Shown: one piece after another, positions 1 through 5,441 of the stretch
Layout: the number at the start of each line of letters is the position of its first letter
Numbering within the stretch: the first letter of the stretch is position 1
Source: Atopobium sp. UBA6362
GTDB lineage: Bacteria; Actinomycetota; Coriobacteriia; Coriobacteriales; Atopobiaceae
Length of the DNA stretch: 11,607 bases
Direction of reading: 5' to 3'
Assembly (NCBI GenBank): GCA_002440065.1
Contig: DJRK01000107.1
Span: forward strand, 1,640 to 13,246
Program-made: the position numbers and the translations under genes
The notes under the pieces: model-generated
What the model was told of the DNA's origin: nothing
The model's database searches: none
The model's input: the letters and a program-made list of their open reading frames with translations, nothing else

Positions 1-1
1 C

Positions 2-313
2 TACAAGGACGGCGCCTGGTACGACGGCGACCAGAAGGTTGAGGGCAAGTTCACCCCGACCGCAGATGTGACTCTCTCCGCCAAGTGGGTCAAGGATACC
101 GGCAACGGCAGCAACGGGTCGAACGGCTCCAACGGCAATAACGGTGCCAACGGATCCAACGGGTCGAACGGCAACAACGGATCAGGTAACGGCAACAGCT
201 CCCTGCCTGCCACGGGCGACGACGCTGCCGCGGTCGTCGCGACCGCGGCGGTCGCGGGCGTGGCCGCCGTGGGCGCCGGCATCGCCACTCGCAAGCGCCG
301 CAACGACGCCTAG
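2..313 (+). CDS. LPxTG-anchored surface protein with InlB-type B-repeat, C-terminal part (5' partial)
   Basis: The reading frame is open from the first full codon of the window, so only the last 103 residues are seen. Residues 1-35 look like one Listeria-Bacteroides (InlB B / Flg_new) repeat, with GAWYDG and a closing DVTLSAKW, a module typical of large adhesins. A low-complexity Asn-Gly-Ser linker follows (residues about 37-65), then the sortase signal LPATG (residues 68-72, bases 203-217), a hydrophobic Ala/Val segment and the basic tail RKRRNDA. This is the textbook order for a sortase A substrate linked to peptidoglycan. The stop is followed 47 nt later by a strong terminator, so this is the end of its transcription unit. 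The ligand cannot be told from this fragment. Start and size lie outside the window. Confidence 0.9.
   Translation, partial: YKDGAWYDGDQKVEGKFTPTADVTLSAKWVKDTGNGSNGSNGSNGNNGANGSNGSNGNNGSGNGNSSLPATGDDAAAVVATAAVAGVAAVGAGIATRKRRNDA
105..199 (+). repeat. Asn-Gly-Ser linker-coding repeat
   Basis: Tandem imperfect 9-base units encode NGS, NGN or NGA triplets inside the surface protein, just before its LPATG signal. The unit AACGGGTCGAACGGC occurs twice. Third-base variation between units suggests selection for the flexible peptide rather than a recent slippage expansion. Such stretches act as cell-wall spacers. Confidence 0.75.
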
Positions 314-360
314 GCAGCGCTTCGCACAAACGCCCGGCGCATTCCCCGCCGGTAGAGCTA

Positions 361-397
361 GGGCCTCCGTCCCAATAGGGACGAAGGCCCTTTTCCT
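361..397 (+). terminator. Rho-independent terminator of the surface protein gene
   Basis: GGGCCTCCGTCCC (361-373) pairs with GGGACGAAGGCCC (378-390) over 13 bp with one mismatch around an AATA loop. It is followed by TTTT and a further T-rich stretch. It lies 47 nt after the stop of the LPATG gene. Confidence 0.9.
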
Positions 398-458
398 TTC
401 GCGCAGGAACCACGAACACAGTTCTCACATATCCGGCGCGCAGGATGCGTTTGAATAC

Positions 459-656
459 ATGGTCATCGCGCTGTGCGCGGGCGCATGGGGGTTCGTCATG
501 CAGAGGGTTGCGCGCAGGCACTTTCTGTACAGGGCGATGCTGGCGCCGTTTATTCTGATAACCGCATGGTCGATATACTCGAACCTCGCCTGCAACCCTC
601 CCCAGATACTCATGTCCGCCCTGGATGTCCTCTGTATGGCAGGAATCTTCATGTGA
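459..656 (+). CDS. Possible small membrane protein (65 aa), unrecognised
   Basis: An ATG at 459 opens a 65-residue frame with three hydrophobic stretches, about residues 1-14, 25-41 and 50-65, separated by a basic turn (QRVARR) and a short NPPQ turn. That pattern would suit a small three-helix membrane protein. I do not recognise a family. The ribosome site is poor (only an AGGA about 5-10 bases before the ATG), and the frame stays open upstream without another start codon, so it could also be the tail of a degraded gene or a chance ORF. It lies between a terminator and the HD gene with no operon partner. Treat as tentative. Confidence 0.35.
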   Translation: MVIALCAGAWGFVMQRVARRHFLYRAMLAPFILITAWSIYSNLACNPPQILMSALDVLCMAGIFM

Positions 657-841
657 TCATCCCGCAAAGGGGCGATGTCTGGATAGAACGCGTCGGTGCC
701 GGCGCCACACGCGTACGGCCCTCGGTCGCGATGTCCGTCAGCCTCGAACCATCGCCCGCCTTGCCTCTCTCGATAGGTCCCATCCAGTGTTAACGGGGCA
801 TGAACGTGGACGGGGGCGCATCCTCGCTCACACGGGCGGGA

Positions 842-847
842 TACAAT
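842..847 (+). promoter_or_regulatory. Possible -10 box for the HD-domain gene
   Basis: TACAAT matches the TATAAT consensus at 5 of 6 positions and stands 33 bases before the ATG at 880. No convincing -35 box is seen 16-18 bases upstream. The same hexamer is found before the ferredoxin gene on the other strand. Confidence 0.35.
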
Positions 848-879
848 CGGTTGCACGACATGACGGGGAAAGGGGCACC

Positions 880-1422
880 ATGCAACACGAAGAAAGCGGC
901 GTCACGCAGCTCAGCATGGAGCAGAATACGCTCCTCAACAGGCTCATGCTCGAGATGGTCGGATTCGATGCGGGCGACCCCAAGCGCATCCAGCACTTCG
1001 TGAAGGTGGCGGGCCTCGCGCGCACCATCGGCGAGGCCGAGGGCCTGCCCGCGCCCGAGCTCTTCGCGCTCGCCGCGGCGGCGATCGTCCACGATATCGG
1101 CATCCACCCGGCCCTTAAGAAGTACGGTTCCTGCACGGGCAAGCTGCAGGAGCAGGAGGGGCCGGCGCCGGCGCGGTCCATGCTGCACGAGCTTGGCTTC
1201 GATGAGCGGACCGTCGATCGCGCGGTGTTCCTAGTCGGGCACCATCACACCTACAACGCCGTCGACGGGGCCGACTACCGAATCCTGGTGGAGGCGGACT
1301 TCCTAGTCAACCTGTACGAGGACGGTGCCTCCCAGCGCGCCGCGCTCGCCGCGCGCGGGAAGGTCTTCCGCACCCGAACGGGCACCGCGTTGCTGAACAC
1401 CATGTTCGGACTGGAGGGCTGA
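880..1422 (+). CDS. HD-domain phosphohydrolase family protein
   Basis: A 180-residue protein of the HD metal-dependent phosphohydrolase superfamily, probably cytoplasmic. The metal-site elements appear in the expected order: H39 in RIQHFVKV, the HD pair H71-D72 in IVHDIGI, the GHHHTY histidines 121-123, and D140 in VEADFLVNLYED. The block YGSCTGKLQEQEGPA (residues 82-96) is characteristic of a conserved anaerobe subfamily with the same motif order. The substrate is not known. The ATG at 880 is chosen because a purine-rich site (GGGGAAAGGGG, 865-875) lies just upstream. The open frame runs back to 625, but that extension is Arg-rich shadow sequence. The gene looks intact and stands alone, with the decayed hcp remnant convergent to it 24 bp downstream. 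Confidence 0.85.
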   Translation: MQHEESGVTQLSMEQNTLLNRLMLEMVGFDAGDPKRIQHFVKVAGLARTIGEAEGLPAPELFALAAAAIVHDIGIHPALKKYGSCTGKLQEQEGPAPARSMLHELGFDERTVDRAVFLVGHHHTYNAVDGADYRILVEADFLVNLYEDGASQRAALAARGKVFRTRTGTALLNTMFGLEG

Positions 1423-1446
1423 TCCGGGCATCGCCGCGCCAGGCGG

Positions 1447-1730
1447 CTAGCCCATGATCTGGGCGAGGTCGGCCTCCGGGGTGGAGATGAGGCGGATGCC
1501 GCAGGTGTCCACCAGCACCTTGAGCACCGCGGGGCTCAGGAACGCCGGCAGCGTGAGCCCCAGGTAGATGTTCTTGATCCCCAGGTGCAGAAGCGTCAGC
1601 AGGATGTAGACGGCCTTCTGCTCGTACCAGGACAGTACCATGGACAGCGGCAGGTCGTTGACGCCGCAGCCGAACGCGTCCGCCAGGCAAGCGCGATCTT
1701 GATGGCACCATAGACGACGTTGCGCTGCCC
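1447..1730 (-). pseudogene. hcp: Remnant of hcp (hydroxylamine reductase / hybrid-cluster protein), C-terminus only
   Basis: Minus-strand translation gives the conserved C-terminus of hybrid-cluster protein: FGCGVNDLPLSMVLSWYEQK, then LLTLLHLGIKNIYLGLTLPAFLS and a natural stop at 1447-1449. Hcp is a cytoplasmic Fe-S-O enzyme of nitrosative-stress defence (NO or hydroxylamine reduction) and is normally about 530-550 residues; only about 95 remain. Upstream, GQRNVVYGAIKIALA (1686-1730) matches the family's GQCN..Y.AIKIA segment but in another frame. Restoring one base near 1684-1688 (GCC-CTG-GCG) joins the two. So the gene has a 1-base deletion, has lost the GQC cysteine (Arg instead) and lacks its whole N-terminal part. 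The similarity ends abruptly at about 1731, where the yeiH remnant on the other strand begins. Confidence 0.88.
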
Positions 1731-1742
1731 ACGGCGGTCGCG

Positions 1743-1921
1743 GTGTCCCTCAAGGACCTCTCGAAGTTCTTCATCGTGATGGCCATGGCGGCCATCGGAT
1801 TCAGCACGAGCATCGTTGAGCTTGTCAAGAAGGGCGGCAAGCCCATCGCGCTCGGCCTTTGCTGCTGGGTCGGCATCGCGCTGATGAGCCTGGGCATGCA
1901 GCACGTCCTGGGATCTGGTAG
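1743..1921 (+). pseudogene. Remnant of a YeiH/UPF0324 family transporter, C-terminus only
   Basis: The plus strand encodes SLKDLSKFFIVMAMAAIG, then IVELVKKGGKPIALGLCCWV and LMSLGMQHVLG. I recognise this as the last two membrane helices of the YeiH/UPF0324 (Cons_hypoth698, putative sulfate exporter) family. Full proteins have about 330-350 residues; about 58 remain. Near the end, restoring one base in CTGGGATCTGGTAG would give LGIW and a stop at 1919-1921, the usual family ending, so a small frameshift has removed the natural terminus. The current frame runs on to 2102 through unrelated sequence. No start or ribosome site is left. The fragment is back to back with the hcp remnant. Confidence 0.85.
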
Positions 1922-1924
1922 GCG

Positions 1925-1951
1925 TGGAACAGGGGACGGCCCCCTGTTCCA
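1925..1951. repeat. Perfect 11-bp palindrome, REP-like
   Basis: TGGAACAGGGG (1925-1935), a 5-base ACGGC loop, then CCCCTGTTCCA (1941-1951). The stem has no mismatch and no T-run follows on either strand, so it does not look like an intrinsic terminator. It begins 4 bases after the lost stop of the yeiH remnant. The form resembles dispersed intergenic palindromes, but a second copy is not present in this window. Confidence 0.6.
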
Positions 1952-1994
1952 ATGCGGGAGATTGTCCGTGCCCGTCACAAACGGGCCGGGGAAC

Positions 1995-2034
1995 GTGAGA
2001 GGCGGGCGGCCTCAGAAAGGGCCGCCCGCCTCAC
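1995..2034. repeat. GC-rich inverted repeat
   Basis: GTGAGAGGCGGGCGGCC and its partner GGCCGCCCGCCTCAC form a stem of about 15 bp with a 2-base bulge around a TCAGAAAG loop. It lies 31 bases beyond the stop of the minus-strand Abi-like gene and could stop or protect that transcript, but the expected T-run is missing on the minus strand. Confidence 0.5.
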
Positions 2035-2064
2035 AAAAGCGTTCACGCGCATGGGGATCTGCCG

Positions 2065-2580
2065 CTAAAGGCGCACATCCACAGGCGAGGGATGCTCCAT
2101 AAGGAACGCCTCTATGGGCGTCTCGCCGCCGTACAGATAGTCGGCAGCATCCGGGCGCAGGAGTCGCAGCAGCCCCACGGCGTCTGCGTCGACCTTCCCG
2201 GGCGGCAGCTCGCCCCGCTTCGGGTCGAGGAGCCGCTGGTTGTGGGCCACGCGGTTGCGCACGCGAAGAATCCCGTAGAGCCTCTCCTGCAGCTCGGAGC
2301 GGTTGATACCCTTGGGCCAGGCGAGGCAGAGGTTCGATCGCCAGATCACCGCCTCGCGGCTGCGGTCGATGAGGTGAACCCAGAAGCCGAGCGTGAGCCC
2401 AGCGGCCAGGCTTCCGTCCGAGAAGCCCCTCGGCAGCCGGTCCGCGGCCGGGCATGCGAGGGAGCCTCGAGACGAAAGGAGCTCGAGGATACTCTCGTGA
2501 ATGATGCAGTTGCGCATCTGAATCGGATTCGCACAGGCAAGGACTAACTTTGGGTAGTTATCGCAAGTCGGCCCCAGCAA
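2065..2580 (-). CDS. Abi-like protein with HEPN-type RNxxxH motif
   Basis: About 171 residues. The middle GFWVHLIDRSREAVIW (residues 65-80) and SELQERLYGILRVRNRVAHN (95-114) match the pattern of Abi_2/AbiD-F type abortive-infection proteins, in which a GFW motif is followed by ELxxRL and RNRxAHxE. R108-N109-x3-H113 is the Rx4H signature of HEPN RNases; here the usual Glu after the His is Asn-Gln. Members are commonly 200-300 residues, so the N-terminal helices are short or lost; the frame opens only at 2619. The start is uncertain: TTG at 2580 has GAGA 4 bases upstream, while ATG at 2517 has no ribosome site. It is divergent from the DUF3800 gene. A role in phage defence is inference from family and neighbour, and it may be a decaying copy. 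Confidence 0.6.
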   Translation of the reverse strand: MLGPTCDNYPKLVLACANPIQMRNCIIHESILELLSSRGSLACPAADRLPRGFSDGSLAAGLTLGFWVHLIDRSREAVIWRSNLCLAWPKGINRSELQERLYGILRVRNRVAHNQRLLDPKRGELPPGKVDADAVGLLRLLRPDAADYLYGGETPIEAFLMEHPSPVDVRL

Positions 2581-2616
2581 TCGATTCTCGCGATCCGCGG
2601 TCCTGAAGAATCTGCG

Positions 2617-2645
2617 AATCTATTTCGTGGACGCAATCAGCGCAA
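2617..2645 (-). promoter_or_regulatory. Possible promoter of the Abi-like gene
   Basis: On the minus strand TTGCGC (2645-2640) and TAGATT (2622-2617) are separated by exactly 17 bases. Matches to consensus are 3 of 6 and 4 of 6. Transcription would begin near 2610, about 30 bases before the TTG at 2580, which would fit that start. Confidence 0.3.
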
Positions 2646-2659
2646 CTTCATCCCGTCTC

Positions 2660-2688
2660 TTGTATTCACCTCCAGCGCATGATATAAG
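2660..2688 (+). promoter_or_regulatory. Extended -10 promoter for the DUF3800 leader RNA
   Basis: TTGTAT (2660-2665), a 17-base spacer, and TATAAG (2683-2688) preceded by TGA, giving a TGn extended -10. Transcription should begin at about 2693-2696, exactly where the leader RNA folds. It is 15 bases from the possible divergent promoter of the Abi-like gene. Confidence 0.6.
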
Positions 2689-2692
2689 GTTG

Positions 2693-2748
2693 TCGGTGGC
2701 TTATTAAGCTGCCTCCAAGTGCCGGGGGAGTCCCCCGGCTATTTTTTT
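2693..2748 (+). ncRNA. Candidate DUF3800-associated leader RNA
   Basis: A short unit of about 55 nt lies between a good promoter and the DUF3800 gene. Hairpin 1 is GGTGGCTT/AAGCTGCC with an ATT loop (2695-2713, 8 pairs including two G-U). Hairpin 2 is the GC-rich terminator at 2721-2739. The linker TCCAAGT joins them. Comparative genomics has reported several conserved DUF3800 RNA motifs upstream of genes of this family; this element fits that setting. I cannot tell which of the numbered classes it belongs to, if any. Placement as promoter, small RNA, terminator, gene recalls type III toxin-antitoxin loci, but no tandem RNA repeats are seen. Confidence 0.55.
2721..2748 (+). terminator. Intrinsic terminator or attenuator before the DUF3800 gene
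   Basis: GCCGGGG (2721-2727) pairs with CCCCGGC (2733-2739) around GAGTC, or up to 9 bp if the loop is drawn tighter. It is followed by TA and seven T (2742-2748). It ends 12 bases before the AGGAG of the gene, so expression of the gene would depend on read-through. Confidence 0.85.
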
Positions 2749-2760
2749 ATCCATCCCATT

Positions 2761-2765
2761 AGGAG
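2761..2765 (+). promoter_or_regulatory. Ribosome binding site that fixes a TTG start
   Basis: AGGAG stands 6 bases before TTG at 2772. No ATG or GTG lies near, and the family N-terminus (xLSIFVDESGD) begins right after, so TTG is the start of the DUF3800 gene. Confidence 0.8.
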
Positions 2766-2771
2766 TCCCCA

Positions 2772-3446
2772 TTGGCCAAGGAGCTGAGCATCTTCGTCGA
2801 CGAGAGCGGCGACCGCGGCGGCAAAGCTCGCTACTACCTGCTCACACTCGTCTTTCACGACCAGTCAGACAGCATCGCCGAAGCGGTCACGGGCCACGAG
2901 GCCAAGCTTGCCAGGGCCGACCTCCCCAACATCCCGTTCCACTCCGAGCCCCTCATGAACGGGCACAAGGACTATGAGTTTCTTGGCATCGAGCAGCGCA
3001 AGGCCATGCTCGCCTACTTCTCCTCGTTTGTCCGCAAGCTTCCTATCTCCTATACAACGCTCGTCTACCGCCGTAGCCAGTTCGAAGACCCGGCAAGGCT
3101 AATGGAGCGCATGGGGCGCGACATCTCCTCCGCCATGGTTGAGCATTTGGGCTTCTTCCAGTCCTTCGACGACGTGAAGGTCTATTACGACAATGGTCAG
3201 GACATCGTCAAGTAAGCGCTCGACCGCTCAGTGGGCAAGGTCCTCTCAAAGGGAGTCGTCCGACGCCGCAAGACCTCGATGACCGACTACCGCCTCGAGC
3301 AAGTGGCGGATTATCTCTGCACCATCGAACTCGCCCTGGTCAAGTACGAGGCCAAGGAGGACGGCGAGACATACAACAAGTTCTTCGGCGGCATCGGCTC
3401 TTTCAAGAGGAACTGGCTCAAGCAAGCCCGCAGCAAGCGGATATAG
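2772..3446 (+). pseudogene. DUF3800 family protein interrupted by an in-frame TAA
   Basis: Without its internal stop this would be a 224-codon DUF3800 protein, close to the family's usual 210-260. Visible signatures are the acidic N-terminal motif IFVDESGD (residues 7-14), YYDNGQD near residue 138, and the conserved C-terminal block TSMTDYRLEQVADYLC (3274-3321) with the ending SFKRNWLKQARSKRI. The family is thought to have an RNase H-like fold with acidic residues from both ends; function is not established and members often occur in defence or phage islands. TAA at 3213-3215 replaces one codon (a CAA Gln codon would need one change) and the frame is otherwise clean. The truncated product of 147 residues lacks the C-terminal acidic block. 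Either a recent pseudogene, read-through, or a sequencing error. Confidence 0.85.
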
Positions 3447-3584
3447 CTGGTTCCGCAGCTCCGCAGGGAACGACCGTCTCTTCTCCGGCTAGGAGGCAGA
3501 CTGCCGGCGAGGAGCCCCAGGCGACACGCTTCGAGCGGTGAAAGCATCGCGGGCATTGATCACCAATAGCGCCCCCATATATAA

Positions 3585-3616
3585 GCAGGCACGGTTTCGA
3601 TTGAAACCGTGCCTGC
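3585..3616 (-). terminator. Perfect hairpin downstream of guaA
   Basis: GCAGGCACGGTTTC (3585-3598), loop GATT, GAAACCGTGCCTGC (3603-3616): a 14-bp stem without mismatch, 15 bp with the flanking A-T pair. It lies 35 bases beyond the guaA stop. On the minus strand the stem is followed by TTATATATGG, a weak T-rich tail, so it fits a guaA terminator better than a DUF3800 one. It may serve both convergent genes. Confidence 0.65.
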
Positions 3617-3651
3617 TATCTGGTGCTATATTAGAGAATCGAACGTGTGTT

Positions 3652-5247
3652 CTACTCCCACTCGATCGTCGCGGGCGGCTTGGACGTAATGTCGTAGCAC
3701 ACGCGGTTGGCGCCCGGCACCTCGGCCACGATGCGGCCGCTGATGCGCGTGAGCACGTCGTAGGGAAGCTTGGCCCAGTCGGCCGTCATGGCGTCGGAGC
3801 TCTCAACGGCGCGCAGGATGATGGGGCGCTGATAAGTACGCTCGTCGCCCATGACGCCCACGGACTTGATGTCGGGCAGGACGGCGAAGTACTGCCAGCA
3901 GGAGTGCTCGGAGTTGCGCTCGCCGGTCTTCTCGAAGAGGCGCTGGTTGTAGGCATCGAGCTCCTCGCGCACGATGGCGTCCGCATTCTTCAGGATCTCG
4001 AGCTTCTCCTTGTCCACCGCACCGATGATGCGGATGGCCAGGCCAGGGCCGGGGAACGGCTGGCGGTAGACGATGTGCTCGGGCAGGCCGAGGGCCAGGC
4101 CCAGCTGGCGTACCTCGTCCTTAAAGAAGTGGTCCAGAGGCTCGATGAGATCGAAGCTCACGCCCTCGGGGAACGGGATGAGGTTGTGGTGGCTCTTGAT
4201 GGTGCTCGCCTTGCCGCCCGTCTTGCGCGCGCCGGACTCGATGATGTCGGGGTAGATGGTGCCCTGGGCCAGGTACTTCACCGGACGACCGTCGGTCTCG
4301 AGCTGCTGCGCGACGGCGAAGAACTCCTTCCAGAACTGCGTACCGATGATGCGGCGCTTCTGCTCGGGCTCGGTCACGCCGGCCAGGAGCTCGGCGTAGC
4401 GGTCCTCGGCGTGGACGTGGATGAAGTCGACGTCGAACTGCTTGGTGAAGACTTCCTCCACCTGCTCGGGCTCACCCTTGCGAAGAAGCCCGTGGTTGAT
4501 GAAGACGCAGGTCATCTGCTTACCCACGGCGCGGGCGCCGAGCGCGGCCACGACGGAGGAGTCGACGCCGCCGGAAAGCGCCAGGATGACGCGGTCGTCG
4601 CCGACCTTCTCGCGGAACTGCGCCGTCATGGTCTCAACGAGGTTGTCCATGGACCAGTTCTTCTCGAGCCCACAGATGCCAAAGAGGAAGTTCGAGAGGA
4701 TCTGCTGGCCGTGCTCGGTGTGCTTGACCTCGGGGTGGAACTGCGTGGTGTAGATCTTGCGCTCCGGGCACTCCATGGCGGCGACGGGGCACACGTCGGT
4801 CTTGGCCGTCACGGTAAAGCCCTCGGGGACCTCGCACACGGAGTCGCGGTGGCTCATCCACACGGTCTGCTTGAGCGGAGTGGAGTTGAAGAGGGCGGAA
4901 TCGGCGTCGCGCTCGATCGTCGCCGGGCCGTACTCGCCGATCTCGGAGTGGGCGACCTTGCCGCCCAGCGTCACGGCCGTGATCTGGTGGCCGTAGCAGA
5001 AGCCGAGCACAGGAACGCCCAGCTCGTAGATGCCGGGGTCGACGCGCGGCGCGTCCTCGGCGTACACGGAGGCGGGGCCGCCGGAGAGGATAAGCGCGGA
5101 CGGGGCCATCTCGCGCAGCTCGTCTGCGGAGATGTCGCACGGCACGATCTCCGAGTACACGTTCAGGTCACGCACCCTGCGCGCGATCAGCTGCCCATAC
5201 TGGGCGCCAAAGTCGAGAACAGCCACGAACTGCTTAGCCTCGCTCAT
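3652..5247 (-). CDS. guaA: GMP synthase (glutamine-hydrolysing)
   Basis: A complete 531-residue GuaA, which converts XMP, ATP and glutamine to GMP in the cytoplasm, the last step of guanine nucleotide synthesis. The N-terminal class I amidotransferase domain (about 7-190) has the nucleophile C84 in GFCYGHQ and the His/Glu pair H171 and E173 in FHPEV. The ATP-pyrophosphatase domain follows, with the P-loop LSGGVDSS (224-231). The C-terminal dimerisation domain ends with the family's typical KPPATIEWE. Length and all motifs are standard, with no sign of damage. The ATG at 5247 has a strong site, GGAGGA, 3-8 bases upstream on the minus strand. It is monocistronic here, divergent from the LCP operon and convergent with the DUF3800 remnant. 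No guanine riboswitch is evident in the 190-base upstream gap. Confidence 0.98.
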   Translation of the reverse strand: MSEAKQFVAVLDFGAQYGQLIARRVRDLNVYSEIVPCDISADELREMAPSALILSGGPASVYAEDAPRVDPGIYELGVPVLGFCYGHQITAVTLGGKVAHSEIGEYGPATIERDADSALFNSTPLKQTVWMSHRDSVCEVPEGFTVTAKTDVCPVAAMECPERKIYTTQFHPEVKHTEHGQQILSNFLFGICGLEKNWSMDNLVETMTAQFREKVGDDRVILALSGGVDSSVVAALGARAVGKQMTCVFINHGLLRKGEPEQVEEVFTKQFDVDFIHVHAEDRYAELLAGVTEPEQKRRIIGTQFWKEFFAVAQQLETDGRPVKYLAQGTIYPDIIESGARKTGGKASTIKSHHNLIPFPEGVSFDLIEPLDHFFKDEVRQLGLALGLPEHIVYRQPFPGPGLAIRIIGAVDKEKLEILKNADAIVREELDAYNQRLFEKTGERNSEHSCWQYFAVLPDIKSVGVMGDERTYQRPIILRAVESSDAMTADWAKLPYDVLTRISGRIVAEVPGANRVCYDITSKPPATIEWE

Positions 5248-5349
5248 TATTCCTCCGGTCTTGGTCGTCGGCCCAAAAAGTCATTCTTTGTATCTTACGT
5301 TAAGGGGCGTGGGACTTTTTTGGTAGATAGCTGCTTTTTTGTTCCCTAC

Positions 5350-5366
5350 ACGCGTCACACACGCGT
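5350..5366. promoter_or_regulatory. Paired ACGCGT boxes, possible operator
   Basis: Two copies of the palindrome ACGCGT (5350-5355 and 5361-5366) lie 11 bases apart, one helical turn, in the gap between the divergent guaA and LCP genes and directly before a TATTAT at 5373-5378. This is the geometry of a dimer-binding operator. No regulator can be named. Confidence 0.3.
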
Positions 5367-5372
5367 TTTTCC

Positions 5373-5378
5373 TATTAT
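5373..5378 (+). promoter_or_regulatory. Possible -10 box of the LCP operon
   Basis: TATTAT matches TATAAT at 5 of 6 positions and stands 64 bases before the TTG start at 5442. The -35 position falls on the first ACGCGT box and does not resemble TTGACA, so an activator or another sigma factor may be needed. Confidence 0.3.
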
Positions 5379-5427
5379 TTAGGTCTGTCTGCAAAGTCGC
5401 GGCGAGTCGCATGCCGCCCATGAGCAC

Positions 5428-5435
5428 AGAAAGGG
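5428..5435 (+). promoter_or_regulatory. Ribosome binding site that fixes a TTG start
   Basis: AGAAAGGG stands 6 bases before the TTG at 5442. No in-frame ATG occurs before the transmembrane segment, and a later start would remove most of the basic N-terminal tail, so TTG is preferred for the LCP gene. Confidence 0.65.
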
Positions 5436-5441
5436 TCCGTT

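Noticed and set aside
105..199. CRISPR-like or regulatory tandem repeat.
   Set aside because: The units are 9 bases and in frame; they encode the NGS linker of a surface protein.
625..879. N-terminal extension of the HD-domain gene in the same frame.
   Set aside because: The translation is Arg/His-rich with no similarity to the family, and a good ribosome site lies directly before the ATG at 880.
1425..1446. Small GCCGC/GCGGC hairpin after the HD gene as a terminator.
   Set aside because: 5-bp stem and no T-run; overlaps the 3' edge of the hcp remnant.
2012..2547. Other open frames over the Abi-like gene on both strands.
   Set aside because: Only the 2065-2580 minus frame carries recognisable GFW and RNRxAH motifs; the others are Arg- or Ala-rich mirrors.
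3447..3584. Possible continuation of DUF3800 or a small gene between it and guaA.
   Set aside because: The DUF3800 ending ARSKRI is the natural family terminus, and no frame here has a ribosome site or motif.
3538..5382. A 614-codon open frame on the plus strand.
   Set aside because: It is antisense to guaA, which is complete and canonical. The composition again reflects complementary GC-rich codons.
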